Origin: Varroa destructor
Lineage: Eukaryota; Arthropoda; Arachnida; Mesostigmata; Varroidae
DNA: 64,000 bases
Assembly (NCBI RefSeq): GCF_002443255.2
Contig: NW_019211455.1
Coordinates: 59,830,764-59,894,763 of the forward strand
Reading direction: 5' to 3'
Below the pieces are notes generated by a model. That model had not been told where the DNA came from and ran no database searches. It saw only the letters and a list, made by a program, of their open reading frames with translations. The position numbers were made by a program, and so were the translations under genes. Every line of letters begins with the position of its first letter. The stretch's first letter is position 1. Below are positions 1-25,350 of this stretch, piece after piece.

Positions 1-577
1 TTAATGTCCTAATAACTACAAAATAATTATAGATTTGTAGCTAATATGTAGCTTAAGTCAATGATTTTACCCTTAATGCTTATTACTAACGTTACCAGAC
101 ATGGAAGCCTAAGTGGTCAGGTTAATGTTCGTGAAGGCACCTGACTAGCACCAATCATTGAACTTGATGGCTTAATAATAAAGTTGGTTATTAACTTCTT
201 TATCTTTTAGTTAGGTGAGGAAGATTGAAATAGTGTTTAGGGATTTGTTACTTCATCAGAAGCTATCGTTTTTGTGCAAAATTAAACCATATTTTTGTAT
301 TTTATTACGCAGTCTAATCTTCCGGCAAAAAACTATGTTTATTAACTGTGTTTAAAGTACTGTGTGTGAAGTAGATAATACAGTTGTACAAAGTGTTTAA
401 TGCTATTTACTTGCCTACCTATACTCTTTTCAATATGTATCTGAGAGTCAATCTTAATCTCAGTTTTCAATTGAACAAAATGTTTTTTTACACAGTACAG
501 TGGATGTACTTCTCCTTCTGTCAATGTTCTGGGATCTTTATTCGATTACATATCGAGTGATAAGTTCTACTTGATCA

Positions 578-11492
<10,915 letters not shown>

Positions 11493-14400
11493 TGCCGTTT
11501 CCGCCCGCACGCCACAATAACTATAGACTCGATAATACACACCTTCAGTCGCGCCAAATCCAGAATGAAGTGCACGACGTTTTGCAGTACGTCACCTTTT
11601 TGCTTTACCTCACTGATGTCTTCCGTTTGCAAGGCTTGCGCACCGTACTATCCAACTGACGCAGAAGCAAGTATAACTAGTTAAAATTTCCAAGATTTTG
11701 CATGTAGTTAATTTACATATTGCGTAGCTTATTTCGCTCTCGCAGTCTCTCCAGTGTCCTGATTGAAGAACTTAATGGGGTTCGCGGAATTTACTACTGC
11801 AAACGCAGTAAAAACAAGTCCACCTTTAGTTAATTTTAGAGAAAGATGAAAATAGTCGAATTTGAACTGAATGTTAAAATGGCATTTACGACAGAATAAC
11901 TTCAAAGATCATATCTTTTTAGAAAAAAAGTAAAAGGACGAACTATTTGCAATTAATCAAAATTAAATAGGTTTGAAAACCTCAATAATATATTAACAAC
12001 CGGGTGTATTTTATACACCATTTAGACGGTGGACATCAATGTACGTAATTAGATTGTTGGTCTGGCGCAGGCTTAAATGAATAGGATTGTGTAAATATAA
12101 TAATTACCAACTACATTAAAGAGCCAACTGAACAAAGTTGGTACTAGTGCATACTGCGTTAGCTTTGTGTTAAAGTTATTTGAATAAATAATTTAAATTT
12201 CATCCCACGTAATCCCTTTTTTCATTACACTGAATACTTCCTTCATCGTACGCAAAAGCAACCATACGCCATTTTATTCATATTGTTCAAGACTTGAGGC
12301 CAATGCATTCTTATTAATGGGTGTATGCGGTTATATTTCTCCCGTCAAACCGTTTTAAACAAGTATTTTCCCTTTAGAGTTTTCGCGTGAAAAATCGCAA
12401 ACGTCATTAGAGTCATAGTAAACCTTTGCTTGACTTAGAATATCAAATGAGATATGTGATTAAATTACTTATCACTTATTCAAAGTGATTCCTTAATACA
12501 CCTAATTTTTATTGGCCCCAGAATCGTTTCTTGTTTCGCATTCCAGTTACCCTTCGAGTTTAAGAATTATAAGATGTCGTCGGAATAGTAGGAATACACA
12601 TAGAGTAAATACGTTCTATCTGTGTCCTGGCTTAGATTATACTCGTACCGGCTAAGATTTCATTTCAAAATTGTTGATATAAAGATCACGTCTGTAATGT
12701 CGCATGAAACACAAACTGTCTGGCATCGTTTCAAAAAACAAAAGCAAGCGGGTGACCAAGACAAAGCAAAACCTGCGTATTTTAAGTAAGTTCTAAGGTT
12801 ACGTATGTCATGCCATAATCATTTAGCAAGTCTTGTAATCTATACGCCGGTATTTAGCAGAAATCCCAAAAAGAGGAATAAATTTTGAGCGACTTTAGCA
12901 TACAATGTTCATCCACGAACAGGAGGGTTTGTAAAAAAACAATAGCTTATTTCTGCTCAATAATCTTCAAAATACACATAACAGAATTCTGCTACTTCGA
13001 CGAAAAACCTCGACAAACGGCAACTGGAAGACTGAAATTGCTTAAAAATATCATGTTGTCCTCGAGTGGCCATACATAAATTTAAAGTATTATTTGCGCC
13101 ACTTGCGGGTTTTATTTACAGCGGCGGGTTGTACGCGTATGCATGTGCATCGACGACGTGTTGCCGCGTGCTCGATAAATAATGCGATGAACTGACAAGG
13201 GTTGCATTTAGCTACGAACTAGCCAATTAAATCACGATTTTAACTTCGCTAACATATATTTTGCATGACTTTGCCATCACGATGATCTTTGTTTAAGGAT
13301 TTAAGCCGCGATAACGTACAGAAACCACCTAAAAAAAGGAATGCTTTGAGTTTTGCTTCCATATTACAGCGGACCTATCACTACATTATTGTTGATAAAA
13401 CAAAATGAGAGCAGTTAAAACAATAATAGTATACATTTGAAATTTCTTTGACTAGGTATTTATTAGTAAACTTGCATAAAACATGAAAATAATAGATAAT
13501 AAAATCTTTGGTTCCTTGGATTTCGTTTTGCATGTATGCCAAGTATACTGTATGTGACAGATCTGCATAATTCAATAAAAAATTCTTAATAATAAATTGT
13601 TAATAAAAAAAGAGGTTAACTAAAAATTACGTAGCGAATGAGATATACTAGCACTACGTCTTGTCGAAATTGCTCCCAGGCCGTGTTAAAACATGTTCTT
13701 AAATTAAACAGAGTTCTTAAATTTAAGCAAATGTTTGTTTAAGCAAATACGAACCCCATGAATATCAACCACTCTAGAGTAAAACGATATACAAGCATTA
13801 ATAAGAAATTAAGCTTTACATTAATGTATGTATATAGAATAAACATGTACAAATTGACTCTCGTTAAAATGATTTAAAAAGCTAAGTTTGTAACCATTTT
13901 CTCATTTGTCTCAAAAGATTTAGCAAATAAAAGATGAATTGTACGTTATAAAACAGATATATTTTTCAAAAGTTGTTCAAAAAATTCAAAAAAATGTGCG
14001 GATTCTAATCTCAACTATCCGATCAAGTGATACGGAACTTTTATATTCCTTAAAGACCGATGACCGTAGTGTGTGGGAGACATAGAAATAGGTACCCATT
14101 TTTTTAAGCATTGTTTTAAAAATAATAATTTCGAAACGTCAGTATCTTTAAACTCTGTTTCCATTCTTTTACTATTTTTTTTATGCCAAATATTAGGAAT
14201 GGTCAAAAAATTACCTTTTCTGATTTTTCCCTATGCAACGAAAGGCAGTCCTTAAAAGTTATTGGCGCAGATACTACAAATGTATAAAGCCTAGTCATAT
14301 AACTTTATGCGAAATATTAAAAGAAGAATTTCATATCAGGCCCCTAATTAATAAAAATAAATTGTTCTTTATTTCTTGTCACCAAGTCATTGTTACTATT

Positions 14401-16236
14401 GTAGAACTCTTATGAAGCCTATGGTCTCAAAATTTTGTAACATCGCACACCTAAGAATTTCAGTTACCAGACAAAATGTGTACTGATGCCGATTCAGGGA
14501 TGCTTTCCTACCACTCACGAACAATCAGGGCAGACGCAGTATAGGACATTTGTTTAGATACTTAACATCAGAACTGTTGATAATACCTTTTTGAAATTGC
14601 ATTAAGGATTCATTAAGGTTAAGATTCATTAAGACTGATTTTCATCTTACCAATCTTTCACGACTAAAATTCTACCACAAAAAGGGTTTACGACGTAACC
14701 TAATGAGAAAACAATGCAACGTGTCTCCGTCGCATAAGGTCATTAAGGTTGAGCTATATCACCCGAAAGATACAGTTTGTTCCGCTTGGTCGGCCAGTTA
14801 AGCCACTCGATATCCATCTCCTCTGACTTCATGATATTTGCCCTTTTTGCGCTACTTCTGCTAACCCATCTGCAATAATCTCTTAATTGTAATCCACGCA
14901 GTGAAATTTCTTAATTAGTATAAAATATTCACTTCGTCTGCGTTATGCGCCTGTTGTCAATGGCACTAAGCTAATATGGCTTACAATGTCTCAAGCGGTG
15001 TTAAAATCGCACTTGATGTTTCATCTTAAGAAAATGTATTATTAAGTAGAAGATAACGGCAAAAATGACTCTATATAATACGCACGTGTACAGTTCAAGA
15101 AAAAATTAAATGCCCAGTTACAAAAAAGATAAATACATAGCAGAAAGTGACGCTGCTTAAATTGTGAGCTCTCTTTTTCTGAACTGAGGGTCTATGTCTT
15201 TTTTAAATATAAGCTCATGTTCCATTCCAAAGGGTAATCCTGCAGATTCCCTTTTTTTTACTGCATTTTTTATCGCATAACAAGTGATCGATTCGAGTTT
15301 CATGATCATTCATGAGATGAACGTTAACATGGGTAACTAGTGTGACTTCAATGGACATAAGCCGGCGAAAAAAAACAACATTTAACCCAGAATTATGAAG
15401 GAGTACACCAGCACAGCTGAGTATTAGATAAGGACGTATTTCTCGGATTATTTATAGAAGGGCCCTAAAATAAAAGCAGAACACCCTTTATCGATATAAA
15501 AAACGTTATAGAAATAGCGCCACCTTAAATATTAAATGGCCTGATGAGCTTTTATATGGCAAATGATCTCAGTTTGCTGCTTTGGAAGCTTTCATCTAAC
15601 AGAATCGAATAAATTCATTGGGAGGTGATTGTCAATAATAATAGGTTGTATTTAACAGCTCAACGGCGGAAGCTACGTATTCGAAAAGGTCAAAGCTTTA
15701 AGTGACACGGCACGTTGCTTACAGAAGAATTTGCTCGTCCCATAAGTTCGCTTCATTGTTCTGAATGAAAACTTTTTGTTCAAAAAACTGGAAACCCGGT
15801 CGTTTGAGGAAAGTTTATAGAAAAGCAGAACTTGACGATTCCACCAAAGGCACAGCGATCATCTTTGGATCAAGTCCGGTTCTAGCTCTTGTTTAAAGGG
15901 CACTCCCATACTTTGATTACAATCTGCCTGAGTGACATTATTGTAAATTAATTAACGAAGACTCATATATAGGTTCTGATCGACTACAATAAGCATTTCA
16001 GCGCCCTCAAAGTCAGAGGATCGTCTCGGATGTGCCTCATCTTGCGGCAAGACGGCTTACAGAGTCTACCTACAGTCGGTTACAGTAGCGGTTCCATGTA
16101 CAAATTTACTCACGAGTTTTTGTCACATTTAGCGCCTTCCAGAAACAAATTTTTAAAATTGATTTTAAATATACTTTTGAGATCTCCATCTTTGGCGCCT
16201 TGTGAACGTTAGCTGAAATATGTAATCAAATAGAAC
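11493..16236. other. Gene-poor intergenic DNA upstream of katanin
   Basis: The katanin promoter and any non-coding first exon should lie in the first part, but I cannot place them. No open frame here shows a recognisable domain. The sequence is uniformly AT-rich with frequent stops in all frames. Confidence 0.4.
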
Positions 16237-16527
16237 ATGGTGCCAAAATCGGAAGACAACCCCTACAAATATAAAACAACTGCTTTTTGCTTCACTCAAC
16301 TTTTTTGCGGCACCAAAACTTCAACCGCTTCAAAATTCGGAGCGAACTTCAGGGACAAACAAATATTTACCTACGCTAAGTTTGACGGTTCAAGAGTGGT
16401 CCAGGAATCTGCCTATCCAATGTTATTATGCGATAGAAAACATCTGGAAACTGATGAATCCTTGTATAACAGAGAACATAAAAAGGTCATAAAGATACAA
16501 CACATCTTGCAAGAAGGTCAAGCGTGA
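16237..16527 (+). CDS. Uncharacterised 96-residue open frame
   Basis: A true ATG (16237) opens 96 codons to TGA. The product would be basic and Lys/Thr-rich, with scattered Cys, no signal peptide and no motif I recognise. No splice or polyA signal frames it, and its length is within chance for a large AT-rich region, so it may not be a gene. Confidence 0.15.
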   Translation: MVPKSEDNPYKYKTTAFCFTQLFCGTKTSTASKFGANFRDKQIFTYAKFDGSRVVQESAYPMLLCDRKHLETDESLYNREHKKVIKIQHILQEGQA

Positions 16528-17363
16528 AACACACTTGTGAGATTGTCGAAACCAGTATGATGATCCTGTCTAAGCGAATATCCGATGTCATTGTCGCGGC
16601 GAGCTTAGGCGCCATATATATATATATATAAAATAAGATCGCCGCCTCTTACTGGCTTCACCTGTACGCGACAACTGCTACCCGCATAAGTAATTTCTAA
16701 GTTTGACTAATTTGTTGTCAACGATTACGCTATTTTAAAATCACAACTATTGCAAGGCGCAGTGACTCAATAACACCCCACTTGTCGGGCATGCAAATTA
16801 CGAAACATGAGATGAGAAATATATATATATAGCGCATGACGTGAACTAAGATGGATGTATCGCTGTGAGTAATGAACATGCAGATTTATCGAACACTCTG
16901 CACTGTTACTTGACGTCTTGATGCATCATGTCAACCATAAGTCACGTTGGGTCCGAAGACAGCCTAAAGAAACACTTCGCTTGTTTAGTCCAACTTGACC
17001 CTGCTCTCCTTTTACTTATTATTGAACACTCGGTACATTTTCTGTTCTCACGACATTAGGCTATTGTGGTTATTGGATATGTGCGAAGCACACAAAACCT
17101 CCACCACAAACTGCTACTGCTACTACAGCAACGCTTCGCTACTACCCATTGTTGCAGCACCGAACGATTAACACGAGCTACATTATAACTGTCAATATTG
17201 CATCTTGTGCATTGCAGAAAAACTTCGGCTAGTTCGTCCCACAAATTTATGAAGTTTCTCGACAACCCAGTCAAATCTGTGTATTTCCCTTAAACATTTA
17301 ATGAAGAATCATTGTTCAGATCAATAAATGTTATTTTGACATGCAACTTAACACAAAGGAATA

Positions 17364-17366
<3 letters not shown>

Positions 17367-17406
<40 letters not shown>

Positions 17407-17428
17407 CGAAACATATATGTTTCGAAAT
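17367..17428. repeat. (AT)n microsatellite plus 26-bp perfect palindrome
   Basis: A run of AT dinucleotides (17367-17404) leads directly into an exact palindrome at 17403-17428, centred on CATATATG with TTCGAAA on the left flank and TTTCGAA on the right. A shorter AT run is at about 16614-16630. Confidence 0.85.
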
Positions 17429-18534
17429 CACTATAGGATTAATTATTGCAATTACCATACAAATATGATAGGTGGACTAAAATCCGCACCAGCTTTTTAT
17501 TTTGCATGACTTCTAACTGAGCTATATACTCTAACAATGTCTACAATTAGGAAGTGCTGTGCGATGCGAAAAGTAAACAAATTATGTGAGCGTTTAATTA
17601 CAACTTACCTATTGCTATAAGGGTAAAAATAGATTTTTAAGTGGAGTCATTTGAGACAAATAGGTGACCTATCCTCGATCATTCATAGTCGCGCTCCAAA
17701 AAGACATGTGTCTAATGCGTTCGACTTTGTTTTAGAAGTATTGCTAGATCGCATCATCGAGAGTATGTGTCGGAGTTACTTCGTACCGTTAATCTGATTT
17801 CTTTGCATACTATGCACTTTTTGTACTCTACATTAAAGAAGGACAGCAAGGACGCCTATCGTTGTCGTGGAGTGAGTATCTAAATTACAAGAATCTTGGT
17901 TTTGCTCGATTTCTTTGAACAGTAAGTCTGATTTTAGTACAAAAAATGACTGTTTTTGTACGTGAGTGTGTAAATAAAATATTTTTCACTAAGTGCAGAA
18001 AACGAGATAAAATAACTATTGTGAGAGCACCGAAGAGGCGATGACGGAAACAAGGGTTCGTGAATAGAGAATTCTACTAACACAATGAATCATCGGCCTC
18101 CCTATCCAAGAGAGAAAATTAGAATGTTTTAGTTGATAAATAGTTCGTACAGCACGTACTTCAAGTGTAAACATAGTTTTCTCCGAGCTCGAATCTTTTA
18201 TTCGTAACGCTGCATCTCGCCCAGCCGTAATTTTACACCCATCTTATATGTTATAAAAATGTTTTCTATTCCGAATATAGCAGCACGAACTACTCTATAT
18301 CATAAATAATAAAATGTTTGAAATATAGGTCTGCTACACTATTAAACGCGTTCATGACGTACGGCATACTGAGCAAAGCTTACAAAATCTCTATCGAAAT
18401 CTCTTAGATAGTCTAAATATTGTAAACACTGGTTCACTAGCTATAACCAAAACTCGTTTTTAACTGGTTTATAAAGCTACCTGATCTCTTTGTCCGCATG
18501 ATACGTTCACATGTGAACGCGATGACTTCGGCGA

Positions 18535-19082
18535 CTAAATATTTAGCTGAGAAAACCAGAATCTGTTAGTTCGAGCACTGCCAACCTTATTCTTGACATA
18601 TGCTATACAACAAATGTGACCAAATGCAGAAGACGTGAACGTTTTATTAAAAATATGTAGCCTGAGCTTCTCAAGAACTGTCCCGGAGTAAGTTGCTGCT
18701 GAACAGAACGTGGCCCAAACGACACGTAGAAATAAATTGCCCCAAATATACGTGGTAAATATGTAAATCCTAAAAGCTAAGATGGTAAATATTGTTTCTA
18801 CCAAGTATACATAATAAATACCTTAATCCTACACGTCCAAAAGTTGGGGTCAAAATTTAACATAATTTTCTGGACGATGTACCTGTGCTTGCTTACACAA
18901 ATCATTGAAGCGTACAAGCCTAACAAGAGCATTATTTTGTAGTAATGCTTGATATAGGTGAAAATCATTTCCATATCAACAAAAGTAGAATAAATACCAT
19001 AGGAAGAAAAAACAATTAGAAAAAAGCCAACAAATCCGAAAACAGTGGTTACTGGCAATACCTTCATAACTTTGGAATACAT
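18535..19082 (-). pseudogene. Possible multi-pass membrane receptor fragment (gustatory-receptor-like), frame broken
   Basis: From ATG 19082 a 95-codon minus-strand frame encodes two clear hydrophobic spans (around VTTVFGFVGFFLIVF and IMLLLGLYASMICV). It stops at 18798-18800. An overlapping frame continues the same character to 18535 with a third span (TIFTILAFRIYIFTTYIW). Two readings are possible: one frameshift in a decayed gene, or an intron starting at the GTATTT after Arg-Ile-Lys near 18820. The arrangement resembles arthropod chemosensory 7TM receptors, but no diagnostic C-terminal motif is visible. AT-rich DNA favours hydrophobic codons, so chance is a real alternative. Confidence 0.25.
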
Positions 19083-19988
19083 GCTAGATTTAGGTATACA
19101 TATACTCCCACATTGTAATATAGTACGCTTCCTGCTTACCAATAAGGAGTAAAGTGATGTGTTGCGCTTCAACAGACATGTGCAATATATACTTCGGGGA
19201 GTGGCAACCGCTATTACTGTATGTATAGCACACACATAAAATAAAAATATTTATAAATACATATATTTTATATATTATGTTGAAACAAATCCGAAATAGA
19301 AATGCGAATCTCATGTTATTAGGTGTAGGATATTGTGATGTGTTATTGTGCAGTAAAGCAATATTTACAAGAATTGTTGTCGGGCGACACGTGAGGTCAA
19401 AGAAAGGCTCTCCGAACGGGTATATCAGAGAAAACCGAATGAGTCAGCTGTTTCGCTTCCCATTGGTAACTCTGAGATAATGGAGAAGAGCATGACGTTA
19501 ACTAGCCCAGGCAGTTCCCCGCCCAACATTACTTTGTTGCAGTCACGCCTAGAAGTATCCGTCTATTTCTTCCTACACACTAACCCGTCCGGGTCTTGTC
19601 GTCTATAAAGATGCCGTTTATCGAACGCTGTCATCAACGACGTAAAAGTTAGCCTAAAACTAAACTGTGCAAAAGTGGCCATCCAAACGAACAACTTCGA
19701 GACGCAAACAGCTTTATCAAACAAGGGTGGGCGGTCCAGAGGCGATGCTTGATACAAACCGGAAGCCAAAATATAACTAAAGAACGCGGTGGGCCTAAAC
19801 GACACACACGCACAACATGAAAGGTAGTGAAGCTTCCTGCCTTCGTAGAGATCGCAACCATGCCAACAGTAACGTGAAAAGCTTTTTAATGGTGGATTAC
19901 CGCAATTGTCTTCTCGTTTACACTGCCGGGGTGAATCAATTCTCGCCTCTAAACTCTTCTTGGCCTCCGTCCGCTCTAACGCTGACAC

Positions 19989-22900
19989 TGAAGAACAAGT
20001 GCCTCACATAACGAGTGTACTGCTCAAAATGGAATAGCGATATCGCTGCACGTACAGGTACATGCTTGACATAAGTCCTCAAAGTCAAGAATTCACACCT
20101 CATCAGGCTACTACGAATCCAGGATTCCTCTTTGATTCCCTCTGATTATTTATTTACTACTACGGTAGTACTGCAACGCATTACGTCGCATAGGACGTAT
20201 CTAGGACCTATTGCGCCACATCTTGTTGCCCCCTGGCAAATGAAAACGTTCTGTTGCGCATATGATGTGATAAAGTCCATGTGGTGCAAAACGTTTAATT
20301 GTATGCCGGTTCGTTATGCCGGGACCTTTCCAGGCTTTCTCAGTCATTGTTACGATTGGGAAGTACTACTATATGGCTTTATATATATTTATTAGTTCTA
20401 GATAATTTACAGCAATCGCCCTCAAGCCTCAAACAGGAACCACAACGCTTCCTACTAATTTATTCCTTTGTTTCTAATCAAGGTAACAGCCTTCGTTCAT
20501 TAATCTCTTAATCATTTGCAAACTGGGTAAATCAGTAGCGAGTACTTAAAAGAACCCACTTTTACTAGAAACGTATATTTAGGTATAACTCAGTTTAGTT
20601 TGTTTAAAGGCGAATGTTATTAGCCAACTGTTACTTGCTTCTAAAGTAGAAAAGAAACATTCAGTGGTTCTTCAAAGAACGCCAAAATCTAATTAAATAT
20701 GCCTCTTATTTTAGACACGAAGCTAGAAACTACGAAGCGCTCATCAAACCTAATCCTGAATAAACCATTTATAACAATACATTTTAAGAGATGAAACCAT
20801 GCAAATAAGGCCTGATTGTTTTCTATTAGCGCTAAAAAGTTTTCCTCTAGTCAATGTTTAACACAATTGCTTTAATTTACTTTAAGCACATGTTTACATG
20901 AGCATCTGTATGGAAAAAAAATTGGCATGTCAGCCTCTAAACATAAATCGAACTTTACTCGGTTTGTGAAACATGTAAAGTCAATCCAGTGAGTGAACGT
21001 GACATTTCATCGGAACTCTAACATGGTAAAATGGAAACTACAAGGAGGAAGATTGGTAAATTAGTTCAGAGTTACTGGCCACCAGCATAACCGAAATAAC
21101 CGAGAACAAGTGTTGCAGAAACCTTCTTTGTTCTTTACTGACTCGTCTTCAACTGTCACTGCATCGCGATTGCAGTTGCAATCTTGAGTGGTAAGCCTCG
21201 TAGAGACAAACAGACTCGCAGACGAATTTTTACTGAACGCCCACATTATTTGCAGCTATCATCACTCAACACAGTCTATCGCCTTTTTTTGACCGTCCCT
21301 GGAACTTCGTACTGCGGTTCCATTTTGCGACTTACGCCACCGAGACAACAGACTATGTACCAGAATTCACAATAACTATATTGGTGTTACAAGTAGATTC
21401 AGAATTGCACTGGTCATAGAAAACGAGCGACCACAGCGTAGTTTTGCACCATCGTCGTCTGACTCCATAGTTTTATAGGAATTCCATGAAAATTATGAGA
21501 GTCATATAAACGCATAATATATTGAATCAAAAAGTTATACTAGCCGTCAACATCCGGAACAACTCAAAGATTCACATGAAGAACGCGAAACGCAGTGTAT
21601 TTGCTTAAGACAACGATCGTTAAAATATAAATGTATATAAATATAAATATAAAAAAAAAAATATAAAAAAAATATAAATTTGGAATGAACAAAGAACGCA
21701 AGATTATAAGTATCTGATCTTTGCAGTCCTCTTAGGAATACACATTTAAAGGGATTTTTTTTAAAAACGCAATGAGAGGGAGAAACGGACAAACGGAACA
21801 CCAAAGAATGGTGATTTTCAGTTGTTTTGACTACAAGAGGTATATAGAAAACAGGCTGAAAACTCAAGCACTTTTTTGTTTGACATATTTGCAGGAGATT
21901 AAAATATTTTAAAATATTATTAAAAAATATATTAGAATATTTTAAAATATTGTTAGGAGATTAAAATGGGTGATCATTTTTCTCTGAAAGATAAACACCC
22001 ATATTAATAGAGGAAGCGGTCCCCCAGCATTTTATTGCCTTTTATGGCCTCCATGTTTATATCATGGCCAGTTGCATGAAGACGTTAACCCTGAATTAGA
22101 TCATTGCTAGCGCAAAAACGTAGAAAGATGTTTGCGTAAGTAGATATTTAATCATATCGGACATCAGGTTGCCAAACAGACTGCGTAAACACGAGAAAGA
22201 GGCGATTTTCGTCTTAATAATTTTGAGCATCATTTCTGATGGCGTATTTTAGAGTTTGAAAAAACGGCACAGTAGTTGCTTTTTATGTCTCTACCGCTAA
22301 CATACTTGTCAAGAGGATCAAATATTAAGAAACAATCGCCGTATGCTTTTTACTCAATTTGTCTCTTTTGAGCGCACGCAGCAGGCTTTCATCAATTGTA
22401 GCGAAACGGTAAATTGCACTGGATAGAAATGGGCAACGACAAGCTTAGTTTATATTGGAGAAAAGAATATATATGAATTATGTTTGAATACTTTCTGTCT
22501 ATATTTAAGCTATTAACAAGCTGTTTATGCGGAATTAACAAATGTATGATCTAATTACTCCTATGTAAATGGCACCGCATTAAACTGATAAGTTGCTGAT
22601 TATGGACGTAGCCTTAGCAATTTCGCTAGCTTCGACTCCCCAGTCCAAGAGATTTAATTATGAACCTTTGACACCTTTTTGGCAGTGCCTCTTAGAAACT
22701 TCTCAAATCGAATTTAATTTATTATAATCCGCTTTTTTCTTTATCGTTTGGGATGATCTGAGTATCAGTCGTCTAAGCATCTAATTGAGTATCAACCACG
22801 CAGAGCAAAAAGTTCATATTTATTTTTGTATTAAACCAGAGACGGTCGTTTGTTTTACCAACGAGGCTTGGCACCAAATTTGTATATAGTTTGTATATAG

Positions 22901-24400
22901 TTGTATATAGTAGTGGCACCAAAATACATGTATATAGTTTTTCATTGCTTTTGAACATACGTAGTATTTTGCATGTAAAGATAAACCCCAATCATTAACC
23001 GAAATTTATCGAATCGTTTTCCAAATGCTGCTTAGAAGTACTTGCAGGAGATTCAACAATGAGACAATAATTTTCTAGCCAACTACACACCCAAACCTTT
23101 TTTAATTGAATAAATTGAAAATTTAAAGGATAAAAAAGCTATTTCTTATTTTTCAACATCACCTTCAAACCACATACACTTAATTAATTCAAGAACCTTG
23201 TCAAAACAACTGTGTGTAAACGCATTGGATAAAAAGTCAAATAGCCAAATACGAACCAAATGATCCTATTTCTATTGCAAAATGAGATAGCAAATTCCTC
23301 TGAATTCATAAACCTATTCCAATGGAGGAAGTTAAAAAAATTATACACATTATTTTAATATTTTATAATTTTCTTTTTTCAGTACCTACATTTTATTGGG
23401 TCAAACATACTCGAAAACTTTTTACAAACAAGGTACATCATAAACTAATTCAGACGGGGATAGGTTTACAGCTCTGACATGCATAATAATTGTGTGAACA
23501 CAACAAGTACAAGTGATTAGTATCCTTATTGACAATCTACACTCCCATTGCTTCGTCGTACACATAATATTACCGAATATAGCGCAGAATAGCTATACAG
23601 TATTCGGAACGCCCCACATCACAAGAGGTCTAAATGTGGGTCATTCCGCATGCTGCGACGTATACGCTAAGCGATAGAGGCATAAGTTTCCAGTCGCTAT
23701 ATTGGCGATATTTAGATGTTTAAACATAGGATGTACCAACAAAAGCTAGACAATACATGGACCCCATTGAATATCGTATTTTAACAATAGATGATAATGA
23801 TTGCACCTAAATAATAAAACAGTTATTGCATTTGTTATTACAAATTAGCCTCGAGACTTACCTTCCCTCCTAACTGGCACTCAATCAAAGTTTAATGCGA
23901 TTTGTTTTTCCTTCTTCTCTTGTACTTATTATTGACGTCTCTGCGACTGTAATTGCCATTAGAAGATAATACCTTTAACGTGTGTCTTAAATGCTCTATC
24001 TTTCGCATATTTTACTCTCCTGATGATATAATGACGACTGTGAACTCGTCGATCGTACTTGTTCTTTTTTTTGTCTCTTTAATTCGTCCGCCACTCACAA
24101 GTCCACCACCTATACTCGCACCTCCTCGATACGCATACAAATGCAAAACTAAATCCCAGGCGTGCTTATTTATAGGCCGAGCCGATCGGCCAGGCAGAAA
24201 GATCCTTGCATGGTCTTCACGGTTGACTTCGACTGCCTTGTTGTTTGTAGCTGTTTCCCGGAAGAAAAAAATTCACCGATTCTTACAGGAGAGCGCTGCG
24301 AAATAAAACTTATTGTTCAACACTCACACTCTCTAAAGAGCAGATTACGTGCTATTACTGATGTTACTTGTGCCTGTGATTATTATTGTTGTTGTTCGGT
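19989..24400. other. Gene-poor AT-rich stretch
   Basis: No supported gene. It contains short A/T-rich simple sequence (about 21640-21680), an imperfect repeat of AATATTTTAAAATATT units (about 21897-21960) and three short GTATATAGT repeats (about 22878-22912). The open frames are short and without family signals. Confidence 0.4.
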
Positions 24401-24932
24401 GTGATCGTAAGTTGTCCTACAGAGTTGCGCGTGTCTAGATACTGCCACTCGTTCAGTTACTACTGTAGCATTGTCACTGTTTCGTACCACGGCCGCGGAA
24501 CCACATTAGTAAGGCTTGCATAGTGTATGCGTATTCGCTTGTGTGTGTATATATAACTATTTCTGTGTGTATATGATCGACATCACTGTACTACTGTGTT
24601 ACTACCGCTCTCGTTGCACTCACACATTTTCTCTGTCGCTGCGTGACAACCTACACACAGATACACAGACAAGCACTCCACGTTTACCAAACCCTCGTTG
24701 GCTGGCTCCTTAACAGAAATAGTCCAACCAGCCCCAGGAAGGGCAACCCCAACAGCGACAACAGCAGTAATACCAAGCGTTAAACTTAGATGAATATACA
24801 GATTGCATACGCGTCGTAACCTCAATGTACTCAATGCACAATGATAACCACTATTGCAAGAACAGCACACAAACGGCAATAGAAATTTACCGTAGTACTA
24901 GCACCAAAGTACAACACTACACACTAACCGGC

Positions 24933-24961
<29 letters not shown>
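24933..24961. repeat. (ATA)n trinucleotide microsatellite
   Basis: About nine uninterrupted ATA units upstream of the SNX19-like gene. Confidence 0.9.
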
Positions 24962-24963
<2 letters not shown>

Positions 24964-25342
24964 TAGTAGCATATCTTTTTACCGCAACTAACTTCTCACC
25001 ATCAACCAATGACTACAACACTGTCACTTGGATCACCATAATAAGTCAATGACTATTCGAAGCTTCAGCTGAGAAAAACAGTCTGCTTGGAGTGCTACTT
25101 CTGCCAGAAGATAGAAACATGTCGGTTCGGTCCAAGTGGGGTTGAACAACGTTGTTCAGTAACACAGCCTGTCAGTCAAAAAGCTATCCATCCCTTCGTC
25201 ATCAGTTTTGTCCGTCTCTCTATCAGTCAGGGTCGTTTATCCACTTACTCATTCACTCACGCACGAACTTCTTCGTCTTCTTCGTCGTTGTGCTCCGTCG
25301 TCGGTGCCGTTGCCTGGGCGACTCTGTGCGCGATAGATTCCG

Positions 25343-25350
25343 TGACGTCA
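25343..25350. promoter_or_regulatory. Full palindromic CRE (TGACGTCA)
   Basis: An exact cAMP-response element, flanked symmetrically (CG on each side), lies in a GC-richer, CpG-containing zone (about 25.1-26.6 kb) roughly 1 kb upstream of the SNX19-like ATG. CREB/ATF proteins bind this site in animals. A promoter role for the downstream gene is inferred from position only; no TATA box or transcription start could be fixed. Confidence 0.35.

Noticed and set aside
19563..19988. 141-codon minus-strand frame
   Set aside because: The Cys/Arg/Phe-rich translation shows no family pattern, and other frames in the same DNA are open as well.
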